Assembly: GCA_021613535.1 (NCBI GenBank)
Contig: CP075495.1
Location: 3,038,001 to 3,102,000 of the forward strand
Reading direction: 5' to 3'
DNA from: Adineta vaga
Lineage: Eukaryota > Rotifera
DNA: 64,000 nt
Below, piece after piece: positions 47,629 through 58,649 of this stretch. The notes under the pieces are model-generated. The model did no database searches and was not told where the DNA came from. It was given only the letters and a program-made list of their open reading frames with translations. The position numbers and the translations under genes are program-made. How positions within the stretch are numbered: the first letter of the stretch is position 1; every line of letters starts with the position of its first letter.

Positions 47629-50326
47629 TTATTCGACATTTGGATTAACAAAAGAAAAACCTCGAAATGTATCAGGTGGAGCGGATAGTAACAAGACTCG
47701 ATCTTTTTGTTCCAAGTCAGATAAACGTGGTGTAGGACTATTTGATTCCAATGATGATACAGACTGAAAAAAAAAGAGAAATTTCGAAGATTCAAACAGT
47801 TGAGAATACTTACAGCAGGAGTCCATGGTGGTGGTACACGTCGATTTTCAATATTTTCTAATGTATATGGTGCTCTAAAAATAGTATCGAATAAGAAAAA
47901 TCTATCGTTTTTAAATCATTATTTTCTTACTTGAAAAATGGTTGATCTTTTAATAATCCTAAAGGTGATAACTGATTTCCTAATCGTCGTTTTGAATCAC
48001 GTTCAAGTAGACCTGATATAATTTGTTTCGCTTCTTTTGGCATTGTTTCAGGATAATAAACATCTTTAAAGAGAACATTTTCTTCAATTTGTAATTCATC
48101 TTCATCATAAAATGGTGTTATAAATGTAAAGAATTCATAAATCATTATTCCTAATGACCACCAATCAACATTTTCATCATATTCAAATCGTTTATAAATT
48201 TCATAGGCAATATATTCCTGTGTACCACAAAATGTTCTTGCTCGAGGAGTTTGATGAATATTATCTTTACATAAACCAAAATCACCTAATTTGATATGAC
48301 CATCTTCAAAGACAAGAACATTTTCAGGTTTAAGATCACGATAGGCCTAAATATATGAATTAGGATTGGATTGGAAAAAAAACACATTTGAATAATGATC
48401 ATACTTACAATACATTTTGAATGAAGAAATTCGAGTGCACAAGCAATTTCACCTGAATGAAAAACAATACGATTATAGGCAAATGGTCGTGGTGTTTGTT
48501 TTAATAATATTCGATAGAAATTTCCACCACGTGCTACTTCCATTAAGAAAAATAATCGTTCAGCATTTTGAAATGCATACATTAATTGAATAATAAAGGG
48601 ACTCGATTGACTTTGAATCATAATTTCTCGTTCTAACATCACATAATTAAGATCTTGTCCTTCCAAAACGACATTCTTACGTAAAATTTTCATTGCATAA
48701 TAATTTCGTCGATATTGAACTAGATAAACCTAGAAATATAAGATGTCAATACTTGACAAATGTCTGTATAAATACTTACTGCTCCATTCATTCCTTGACC
48801 TAAAGGACGTATCAATCGAATTTGATCAATATTAAACCCTGAAGTTACATTGGATCGATGAAATTTTGAAATACGCTCAATTTCTTGTTGAGTATCTACT
48901 TGTCGATCAGTATTATCTAAACTCGAATAGATATTATATAAATCACCATTATAATGATAAACATCATCCAATTCTCCATCACGCTAAAGAAAATAATTCT
49001 TAGAATTCAAAATTTTGCATTGATCATATGACATACTGATTCTTTCCATTTTTCATATATAGCTAAAACATTTTCTTCACATCCGCAATAATTTCCGACT
49101 TTTGCAATACATCGACGATGAACAATCATTGTACAATCTAGATAATGAATAATATTCTTTTTATTAAATAAAATAGAACTCAAATTTTCATACGTGAACA
49201 TTTATGTACATGTCCAGGTCGAATAAAACTTCCACAATGAGAACAAAACGTTGGTTTCAATGAAAATGGTTGTAAATCAAAATGATGTGCAATATCAATT
49301 TTTAACTAAAGAGAACAAAAGAACAATTATTAGTTACATTACGAACATTTTCTTACATCAGGATATTTTTTTCCTTTACATGGACATGCATATCGACTGT
49401 AGCATCCTTTGTGTACAACACAATCACAACGTTGACATTGATAACTTTGATAAGCAAATCCCCTTTGAAATTCAAAATATAAAATATTTTCTTGAATAAA
49501 AATACACTTAATTTACCATAGAAAATCGGAACAAACAGAACAAAATGTAGGTAATTTAAAGACTTTCGGTACAAATTCATGACCAAAATGTGTATAAATT
49601 TGTTGACGTCTTTCGGCATAACGACTTTTTCCTTCTTGAATATCCGTTTCACGAACTGTTTGTCCAGACGCATCTAGAAATCAATGAATCATCTTAATCA
49701 AATTTCAATCAAATTTATCACGATTTTTACCTTTATATTTAACAATCATTTCTGCTTGAGCTGATGGAGTAAAGAGAAACTAAAATGAAAATCATGGTAA
49801 GCTTTCTTTTCGATCATAATCATGCATTACTCGATGTCGATGTCCATCAGCAATTTTTTTCAAAGCATCTAAATCGGATTCAAAGACATACATAACATTG
49901 GCATATTGTATTCGAATAACAATTTGTCGTTTAATCTTATGTAATAAACCAGCATCGAATGGAATACATTTTTCTTTTTCAATAAACGTTGGGAATTTGA
50001 TTTTCAATGGTTCTTAAAAGAAAAATATTTCGTCGAAAACAAACAAAATGACAATCGATTTAATCTCTTCTACTTTCATGATTATCACGTGTTGCTCGAT
50101 GTTTTTCTTTAAGTTCAACTTGAGTTTTCACATTGGAAAGATGTATAAATTGATCGTTATTACTTATTTGAAAATTTAATATTTGCATACGTAAGAATGG
50201 ATGCGTACCTGGTGACATATCTATATGACAAAATGATCTAAATTAGGGTATTAAAAATAAACTCTCATGCTTACTTGAAGTACATGATTGTGTATGTGAA
50301 AATTTTGCTCGTACATTTGACGTCAT
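47629..50326 (-). CDS. Novel-type protein kinase C, delta/theta-like (copy A)
   Basis: Thirteen exons: 50275-50326, 50074-50220, 49831-50012, 49731-49779, 49517-49673, 49357-49462, 49194-49305, 49037-49137, 48780-48983, 48409-48729, 47931-48346, 47814-47874, 47629-47763; 680 residues (PKC-delta 676). Domains: C2-like N-part (~18-120), C1A (HEFVPKVFKLPTFCSVC, YQCQRCDCVVHKGC), C1B (FCSHCGSFIRPGHVHKCSHC, IVHRRC), a Ser-rich hinge, and an AGC kinase with GQGMNGAV, the Lys of YYAMKIL, YRDLKPEN, GDFGLCK, the PDK1 site TFCGT, and hydrophobic motif FRGFSF. Unusual: APE is AYE, and the C1B ligand loop is two residues short and lacks the QG pair used for diacylglycerol binding. An AG two bases before the start codon could be a trans-splice acceptor. 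Catalytic residues are intact. Confidence 0.93.
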
Positions 50327-50594
50327 TTCTGCGACGAGATGCTTTTTTTGTCAGATGATTTAAATATATATACCATTTTCTCTTCTTTCCTTTTTTGACA
50401 GAACACGTTACGAAAATATTTGTTAGTGCTTTATATATGTATATATTAGAAATCGATAATCATACAGGAAAAAAAAGAGAGACGGTGAAAACAATAACAA
50501 GAACGAAAAAAAAAAGAAGTATCGAATACAAATAAACAACAAAATAGATGTTGAAGAAAGAATGAAAATGTCAGACTTTTCGTTTTCGAATTTG

Positions 50595-53269
50595 TTAAAA
50601 ATCAATAAATGAAAAATTACGAAAATTATCTTTATTCAATGTTAATGTTGTACACAGAGATTGTTCATCAATTTCCGATAGATGAATTGCTTTTGTTGAT
50701 GTACTCGATTCCGATGAAGAATAAAGTGGAATCTAAAAATTTGGGAAAAGTTTAAAATGAGTCGAGACATGGGAACATACCGGTCGTTTCCATGGACATT
50801 TCAGATTTCCTTGTTCGATTTCTTCTAGAGAATATGGAGGTGAATAAAAATCACTTGATCGGAGTTCTCGAATTCCAAAACGTTTTTCTGGACTTTTTGT
50901 TAGTAGACCTTCTATTATGACTTGTAGGTCATCAGACACTTCATCTGGATATTGAAAATCTTCATTGATAACATGATTTTGAATTTCTTCTTCATGTGGA
51001 TGATAGAAAGGTGTTTTTAATGTAAGCATTTCAAAGATCATTACACCTATTGACCAATAATCAATGGGAAAACTATACGCAAGACGTTGATAGATTTCCG
51101 GTGCAATATATTCAGCTGTACCACAAAATGTTCGCGTTGTTCCTTTAATCGAAGTAAATTGTTTACAAAAACCAAAATCCGCTAATTTCAAACGACCATC
51201 ACGCATTAGAAGAACATTTTCTGGTTTCAAATCTCGATGAATCTGAAAAAAAAACAGATAAATATGAAAGATAGAATTCATTTAAACTTACCACTAATTT
51301 TGAATGAAGATAATGAATTGCACATATAATATGAGCTGAAAACCATTTGATACAGGCATTATCAAAATCACCACCAAATCTTAATAAAAATTCGTAAAAC
51401 GCTCCACATGGTGCATATTCAAGTAAGAAATAAACACGTTGAATATCATGAATAACTGCATATAATTTAATAATAAATGGATTTTGTCGAGCATTATATA
51501 AAACATCACGTTCACTTTTAACACAATCATATTCATTTGCTTCAAAAATTCGATGTTTTCGAAGAGCTTTCAAAGCAAAATCACGTTCTGAATGTTTTAC
51601 CCAATAGACCTGAACATATTCAATCTCCAATAACTTAAATACACACGATTTTCTTACTCACAGATCCACTCATTCCATGTCCAAGTAGAGCATGAAATGT
51701 TAAACCATGAAGAAGAGCACCACTTTTATTATAATATTCTGATAAACTAGAATTTAGAAAATAAATATTTCAGAATACAACATAGAAATCTAATTACCTT
51801 TGATTTAGATTATCTGACCATTCATATGGTTTTGTTACTGTATTTAAATCTTCGATAGCATTTGGTCGTTCACGTTCATGTTGTAATCGTTCATAGATAT
51901 TAATCAAATGTTTTTGATTATTCTCTTGCATTTCTTCACTTATACATTCATCCGATACCAAATATGTATCAATAGAATTAGGTTGATTCTTCAATTCAAA
52001 AGAATAATAAACAATAGTTAAATGGTTGTAAAGAAGAATCGTTTTTATTTACTTGTTCTTTCCATTCTTCATACATTTTAACAGCTATTTGTCTTGTTCC
52101 ACAAAATTGTGCAACATTTGCTTTACATTTTGAATGAACAATCATTCCACATTCTTGAAAATGATAAAATAAAGAGAAATCATGATCGAAAATGATAAGT
52201 ATATTTCAATCTACCAGAACATTTCCATGCTCGTAATGGATGAATTATTTTCCCATCATGATCACAAAATAATGGAAGAAAATTTGGATCATGAATAAAA
52301 TGATGTGGAATTGTTGGAATTGATGGAGAATTTACAAGCTAAAATAAATTTTCCCGTTTCTCTTCCATTCATATCTATTCAACATACTCCTAATTGTTTA
52401 CAAGTTGCAACATGATTAATACATTCTCCATGAACAACAAGGTCACATAATTGACATCGATATCCCAATGTATTAAAACCCCTAAAAATGCAAAAAAGAA
52501 AAACTACTCATTTACAGCAAATCATTGACATAATATGTTTACCAAAGCAGTTTCTTACATTCACTACAGAAAACAGGTAGAGTAGTAAAATATCTAAAAG
52601 AAAAAAACAGAAAATTTGATTTTTATTCTAAAAACTAATTCTTAAATTACTTTGGTAGAAATTCATGTCCATAATGTTTACGTATTCGATTATGCAATGT
52701 TCTTTGTGCTTCTCTAACATTATCATTTGGTACTAAAAATCATATCGAAACTTTTTGCAATTATTCAGTCAATTATCTTCAATATACCAAACAATTCAAT
52801 TGACATCGATGCTCGACTTTTATCTGTAAATCGATACTAAAATGATTGAACATAGCAATCTTCAAAGAAACAAAATATTCTTTTTACTTCTCGTATAATA
52901 TTATCTGCTTTTTTAATTAAATCTTCGATTGATGTTTGAAAAGTATAATTCGTTTTTTTAATATCAACATAAACACCTAGAACGACTTGTCGTCCTTGTT
53001 TCGTTCGAGTTTCAAATAGAAAATGTTGCATTTTTTTATCATATTCAGGAAATTTTGGTCGACCTGATGAAACTAATATTTATTTTACGAAAACATTTCC
53101 TAGATCGAAATAACAAAAACACATTTTCTTTACTTTGTTGGACATCAAATGTATCGACTCGTAATTTCAGGTCAGCTAATGTTTGAATTTGTGATCCAAT
53201 CGAAAATTGTACAAGACGAACACGAACAAATGGTTCGTGAATGATTCGTGTTGATGATGATGTCATCAT
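50595..53269 (-). CDS. Novel-type protein kinase C, delta/theta-like (copy B, degenerate C1B)
   Basis: Thirteen exons: 53134-53269, 52888-53072, 52788-52836, 52651-52732, 52543-52593, 52388-52481, 52215-52338, 52053-52153, 51798-51988, 51662-51746, 51292-51609, 50781-51242, 50595-50732; 671 residues. C2-like N-part; C1A (HEFLPKYFTTLPVFCSEC, YRCQLCDLVVHGEC); C1B in which the second zinc cysteine is Asp (FCDHDG) and the ligand loop is short; hinge; AGC kinase with GHGMSGSV, FALKAL, HRDLKPEN, ADFGFCK, TFCGT, APE and hydrophobic motif FRNFSF. It lies just upstream of copy A, same strand, 268 bp between stop and start, with the same number of exons. Shared 49-nt and 101-nt exons and the TG|G Trp codon split in C1A mark a tandem duplication. 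C1B is unlikely to bind diacylglycerol; the kinase should be active. Confidence 0.92.
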
Positions 53270-53680
53270 TCAAAAATCTTTTTTGTTTCACAATCAAGAA
53301 AACCATATAGTTACTGATAACAATTTCTAGAACGAAAAGAACAAAAGAAAAGGAAGAATGATAAAGATAAAACAAATTTGTTTTCTTTTATTCGTTTCTT
53401 TTGGTTTGATGATCTGAAAAGTCACATTATCTCATCATTGAATGTGCTATTTCAAACTTGATAAAAGAACCTGGTGAACTAGAATTAGAAGTGCATATAA
53501 CATCCGAATTAAGAAGAAAAATTTCTTTTCCGGAAGAATTCATTGATAGAAACTATCACGTTCTATAGTTATTTATATCATGAGCATAAAAGTAATATAC
53601 ATCAAATCTTCTTATATTCACTTCCTGTGTATCTATATAAAAAAAACAAATTTTTCTTTTGTTTATTATCATTTTTTTAT

Positions 53681-54290
53681 TCCCTTTTCTGAAAGAAAGG
53701 GTTATACAGCGATTAATTCCTCGGCTCGAAATGATAAAAGTTTGTCTGTCTGTCTGTCCTATCCAATCAGATTACAAGAAAATATTATCCATCGAAATTC
53801 TTTCAATATTAACTTAAAATACATTCACAGCAGGGTAATCGAGGTCGAGGAACTCAAATCTGATGTTAGTTTTGATCAGCTAGTAGCTAATTAGAAACTT
53901 GTTAGCATCTAATCACTGATTATTTTCTCAACTGAAAGGAAGGTTATGCGTCAAGAAATGTTGCAAAATAACGAGTAGGTGTTCGTCCATTTGCGCATTC
54001 ATTGAGTGTCTTTTCAAATAATGTAAGAATAATGATTTTTTACAAGGTTTGGCCGAAGCGTTTTAGAGTTCTAGGAACACGAATTTTATGTTAGTTTTTC
54101 AAGCTCATTTTACGTAACATTTCTCGAGAAAAATCTCTCCAAACTGAAAGAAGGTATATGCAGAATGAATTGAGTGCGTTTGTTCATTTCTTTTTCAATA
54201 ACTAGGCAATGACAAACCATTTGAATGATGGTGAAAGACTTCAAGAAGCGGTCAAGTGACTCTATTCATGAACCTAAGCTAATCTATATT
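53681..54290. repeat. Degenerate tandem repeat block, ~210-240 bp units
   Basis: Three diverged units begin with a CTGAAAGAAGGTTAT-type motif near 53690, 53932 and 54142; the first two end with an ATGTTAGTTTT motif near 53862 and 54091. The first unit (53681-53870) matches a second locus at 61150-61355, so this is a dispersed family. It carries no coding frame of its own that I can support. Confidence 0.7.
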
Positions 54291-54452
54291 TTATTGTAAC
54301 TGTGCTTGTAGAGCCGTTCACATCGTTTCAGTGGATGGTCAGCGGCAATTGCGTTGCGTACCCGGCATTTAGGAAAACTACTTTCATATCTGAATTGTGG
54401 GTGTGGCAGTGGGAATAAATACTTTCTTCACTTTACTCTTATTATTGCAAGG

Positions 54453-54502
54453 GAGCATTTCAAAATTTATACCGGCCTGTCAGCATAAATTTTGAAATGC
54501 TC
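54453..54502. repeat. Perfect 18-bp inverted repeat (hairpin)
   Basis: GAGCATTTCAAAATTTAT at 54453-54470 is followed by a 14-nt loop (ACCGGCCTGTCAGC) and its exact reverse complement at 54485-54502. It may be the joined ends or terminus of a mobile element, or a small foldback. Confidence 0.85.
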
Positions 54503-54689
54503 TCTAAGTGACATGAAAACATTTATTCAAGAAATAAAAATCGAAATGAAATTTATTTTAAATTATTTTTGAATATCTATATAAATATAAGATAATATTC
54601 TTTTATTTTCTTCAATCCATTTAATCATATATTGTTTATCATATAAATTAGTTTTTGATCGTAACATTTTGATAAAATTATATATGAAA

Positions 54690-54779
54690 ATATCCAGGTG
54701 ATTCGATCCGACAGGCGGATTCCGGCAACTTCCGGCGAATTCCTATCGGATCCGACAGGGTGAGTTCGACCTGGGCATC
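54690..54779. mobile_element. Short G+C-rich MITE-like element 1
   Basis: A 90-bp G+C-rich island in AT-rich DNA. It begins ATCCAGGT, ends ACCTGGG, and contains GATCCGACAGG near both ends plus TTCCGG repeats. Shares its terminal pattern with the element at 57097-57238. No target-site duplication could be fixed by eye. Confidence 0.5.
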
Positions 54780-54841
54780 TGAATCAGTATCATAATTCCC
54801 ATGTATACCAATCTATATGAATATGAATATGTCGTATTTTT

Positions 54842-55620
54842 TCAAAAATTGACCACCAATAAATCTTCATTTACATAAACAGAATTACCATGAAAATAAA
54901 ATCGTTTTAATTCAGGTGCTATTTCAATTAATTGTTTAAGAAATGTTATTTTAGGATAACCACAACCTAAATGATATTTTATTTGATAAAGTTTTGGAAG
55001 AATAAGTTCCGAACGAAAATTTATTAATTGATCTTCAGATATTAAACCAATATGATTTATTTCAAGTTGCTTTATTTTCGGTATATGAAATAAAAGTAAA
55101 TTTATTAAAATATTATCATTTGAATTTATTATTAATAAATCTAATCTTTCAATTGAACTCATTTTTATTGTTTGATAATCATTTATAGATATTATTAAAT
55201 TTCCTAGTAATTTTAATTAACATGTACGTAATTTTGATAAAGAAAGGATTTATTTAAATAAATTTGGTGTTAATTTAATAATTAATGAAAGATATTTAAG
55301 TAAAGGAAGATTTTCTAAAGTTAAACAAAGAATTTTGTCATTAGATATATTTATATCAATTATAAATGATTGTAAATAAGAAAATTTATGAAAACAAATA
55401 TTATCTTCTATAGATAATTGTAAATGAATAATACGATTAAATATTGAATCATCCGATGAATAATATTATTATCATTTTCTTTTGATTTTAAATAAAAAAA
55501 TAAATATTTAAATTTTGAAAACTATGAAATATATCATGAATTTCTAAATAAGGATAGATTAAAATTCATAATTCAATCGATAAATCTTCTGCAAATGTAA
55601 TCATCAGATTATGTTAATGA
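54842..55620 (-). pseudogene. F-box/leucine-rich-repeat type pseudogene
   Basis: Reading the minus strand from ~55595, a decayed F-box-like start (EDLSIEL, stop, then YLEIHDIFHSFQNLN) is followed by a run of stops near 55465, then a Leu/Ile-rich repeat region (ENLPLLKYLSLI, IERLDLLIINSND, LPKLYQIKYHLG, APELKRFYFHGNS). Two further in-frame stops lie near 55200-55250. The last part (54842-55162) is open. The pattern of F-box then hydrophobic repeats fits the large F-box/LRR families of invertebrates. Clearly broken; no start with an intact frame. Confidence 0.6.
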
Positions 55621-57096
55621 AAAATATACATAAACCACGTCTTCTCTATAAATACGCAAATAAAATATTATGTTAGGGAAATGCGTCATCTTCAAGTAAA
55701 AAAATAACATTTTTTTTATTAGTTGATATTGTTATTGACTAATATTTATTTTATTAAATGGGTAATTACAATTGAATATAAAAAATATTATTTTCTATTT
55801 AATTTTCATCTTTTTTTTGAATGTGTAACTGTTGCTATGACTATAAATGAAGCTTTTCTTCTTTAAATATATCCACTCTCATATCCTCATAGATGGTAAT
55901 GATCGAAAAGTCGTATAAAAATATCGATATTTAGAATGAAATTTGGAAATAATTCAGGTCGTAGAGATGATCATAGGCTAACATTTTCGTGTTTTATCCT
56001 GCTGAAGTAAATATGAGGAGGTAAGACTCAAGAAATTTCATAAAATATTTATTTTTAATGAAAAATTGTTTTAGTTGTCTGGCAATAAAATAATCAAAAT
56101 CAAAAGAATCTGAATTAATTCGTATATTTTTAAACACGTGTAGTGCGATGAAGTTATTTCTATGTTATATTTACTTTTTTCCAATAAGAAAGTGATTATA
56201 AAAGTATTGATTCTTCATCACTGGATACATCCACAGGCACTCTCTTTGCCTAGAAAAATTTGCGTGAAGTTTGCTTAATCAGTAGAGAACTATATTTAAA
56301 ATATTTAGTCAAACGTGATGACGGAAAAATGACAAAAAATTTAGGGCGACTCAGTTTCGCTTGTTTTTCTCTACCTTCACTCGACTATCGCAAAACTTTC
56401 CTTACAGTGGAGAATAGCAAACACTTTGGTCTATTCAACAACAGGAAAAACTTCTCTAAACATCATTTGATAATGATCAATATCTATGTCACATTAGCGT
56501 AACGCGCAGTAGTGTCAGATACGAAATTTGTATTCAAATTCCAAGCATTACACTTATGAAAAAATTTCATTAAAGAAATAACCAGTGATTTATTTGTTAA
56601 GGGTAACAAAACTAAAACTGTACCCACGAAGTGAAATGAATGAATATTAAAATGTAACTTATTATAGGCAAGATCTTTTTAAGAATGTTTCTAAGACATA
56701 TTTTGGAAAAAAACGTATTTGTAAAACTACTGAATTAACTCACTTGAAAACAATGATTCTTAAATAAAATATCTTAAAAACTTCATATAAATAAGAAAAC
56801 CAAAAAAATTCAGCAAATGTTAATGTATTAACCCTTTATTGAATAAGCACATTCTGTATGACTCATATGTTAAAAAAAACAATAGATAACAAGAACAGAA
56901 ATAAAACAAAGCACAAATCGGCATATTAGTAAATGTAATGTATCGATACAGATTGCGTCACAGTCGAACCCAATAATGGATATACTGGGGCGCATCGACG
57001 ACAAAATAAAACAATATAGTGATATTTCTTATCTAATATAATCACGTTAATATCCTTTCATTTTTTCTAACAGAAATATTCAAATTGATGATGATT
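55621..57096. other. AT-rich non-coding DNA
   Basis: No exons recognised on either strand. A frame at 56260-56502 has no family resemblance and lacks splice partners. Confidence 0.5.
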
Positions 57097-57238
57097 ATAT
57101 CCCAGATCGAAAAATCCGAGCTAGATCCCGTCGGAACCTTTTGGAACTAGCTGGAACTGTCCGGAATATCCTCGGAAAGGCGTGATTTCCGACAGGTTCC
57201 GTACGGATGCGTAGCCGGGAAACATCGTCCTGGGATAT
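57097..57238. mobile_element. G+C-rich MITE-like element 2 with short terminal inverted repeats
   Basis: About 142 bp, bounded by ATATCCCAG and CTGGGATAT (perfect 9-bp inverted ends), G+C-rich inside with repeated CCGGAA/TTCCGA words. It resembles element 1 in ends and composition. It lies 42 bp before the remnant coding region at 57280. Confidence 0.55.
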
Positions 57239-57279
57239 TTTTCAGATAATCCACAATCACACAACAGCTAAAATAAAGA

Positions 57280-58460
57280 ATGTCTTTTTCTAAAGAACAT
57301 CCATCACCAAATATTCATCAATTACAATAACAACTTCGAGAAAAAGAAAGAGAAAATCAACAAGTCAGCAGAAACAAGTAAATACAAATTAATTAATTTA
57401 ACTTTTCTTTAGTTACATCATTTAATTGATATGCTTGCACTAGATCAAACACAATCTGATCAAATTAATATCCAGTTTGACAATCTTCTCAACTTTTTAC
57501 AGGTAAACAATTTAAGATAAAACATGTCGATAATGATCTAAGGAAACGTCCTCATTCAACTTTATTGTAACTAATTTTTCCGTCTGTCTTGTGCATAAAC
57601 CGTGTGCAAAAGATAATTTACAATACCACATGACGGGAATCAGCAAATCGCCCGTCATAGTTCAACTTTAATTCAATTATCCTTTTCTCTTTGTTTGAGC
57701 TCTATATAAACACAACTTCATAGTCACATTCTAGCAGTAACATGGCGATTAAAAAATTAGCATTGTAAGGAGACTTGTCTTAGCATACCATCCTGTTTTA
57801 CTTTTCATATAAAAATAATTTCTTTCTTTTATTTTCATACAATGGTCTATTTGAATTCTTTCTGAATTGAGAAAAGAAGAAACAGCTATCATTTCCGATT
57901 GAAATCGTGGGTCTTCGAATCTTCATAATTATATACATATACATATGCATACCTTCGTCCTTCATACCCTTAGTCTTTCAAATTGATTTAGGTGATAGTA
58001 TCTAACTGGGTATACACATTTTCATCACTAGTGATGAATTAAGGCGAGTCAATGAACACAGTACTGGATTTATGTCTGGTCATGGTCAAATGAAATGATA
58101 AGAATCGTGAAAAATAATGTGAACAATTGTGTGTTGCACCGTCTGGATATAACGATGACTGTCGGTTATTGAATAGAATCAATTGTTTGTTTTAGACCCG
58201 TATACCCAGGGTTGTGTGGAAAAAAATGCTTGTGGCTTGTGATTTTGAATTCAGAAAGAATTCAAAAAGATCATAGAGTCTTTATTTTAGAATGAAACTA
58301 ATCCTCATACTATTATATTATTATTCATCAAATTATTAAATGAAATAAAACATAAATTGAAAAAAATGGTATATTAACTGAAAAAGAAGAATTAATTAAA
58401 GAGAAAGCATTAAATTAAGAAATAAATAAACTAGAAAAACAAACTTTTTCATTTAAAATG
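57280..58460 (+). pseudogene. Degraded coding remnants with coiled-coil character
   Basis: 57280-57377 reads MSFSKEHPSPNIHQLQ, a TAA at 57328-57330, then QLREKERENQQ to a GTAAAT donor. After an acceptor near 57408 another open stretch (LIDMLALDQTQSDQINI...) runs to a GTAAAC donor at ~57503. Around 58320-58460 a Lys/Glu/Leu-rich coiled-coil-like frame (LLNEIKHKLKK; LTEKEELIKEK) is broken by a frameshift and a stop. These may be the upstream part of the same decayed locus as the TBC1D31 pseudogene or a separate gene; I cannot decide. Confidence 0.4.
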
Positions 58461-58649
58461 TTCTTTCGTTTTTTCTCAATATTTTTCTGTTATGTTAAAA
58501 TTTTTTGTCAAGAAAATCAAGTTTTTTGTCTTTTTATTGTTTTGTTGTTAATTATGCAAACAAATATTATTTCTGGATTGTCAATTTGTGGTTATGGTAA
58601 AGTAGGAAAGTAAATACAAGACCTTTTTTTATATATAAGTTTTCACTTT

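Noticed and set aside
56260-56502. 80-codon plus-strand frame in the repeat block
   Set aside because: No recognisable family, no splice context; likely chance.
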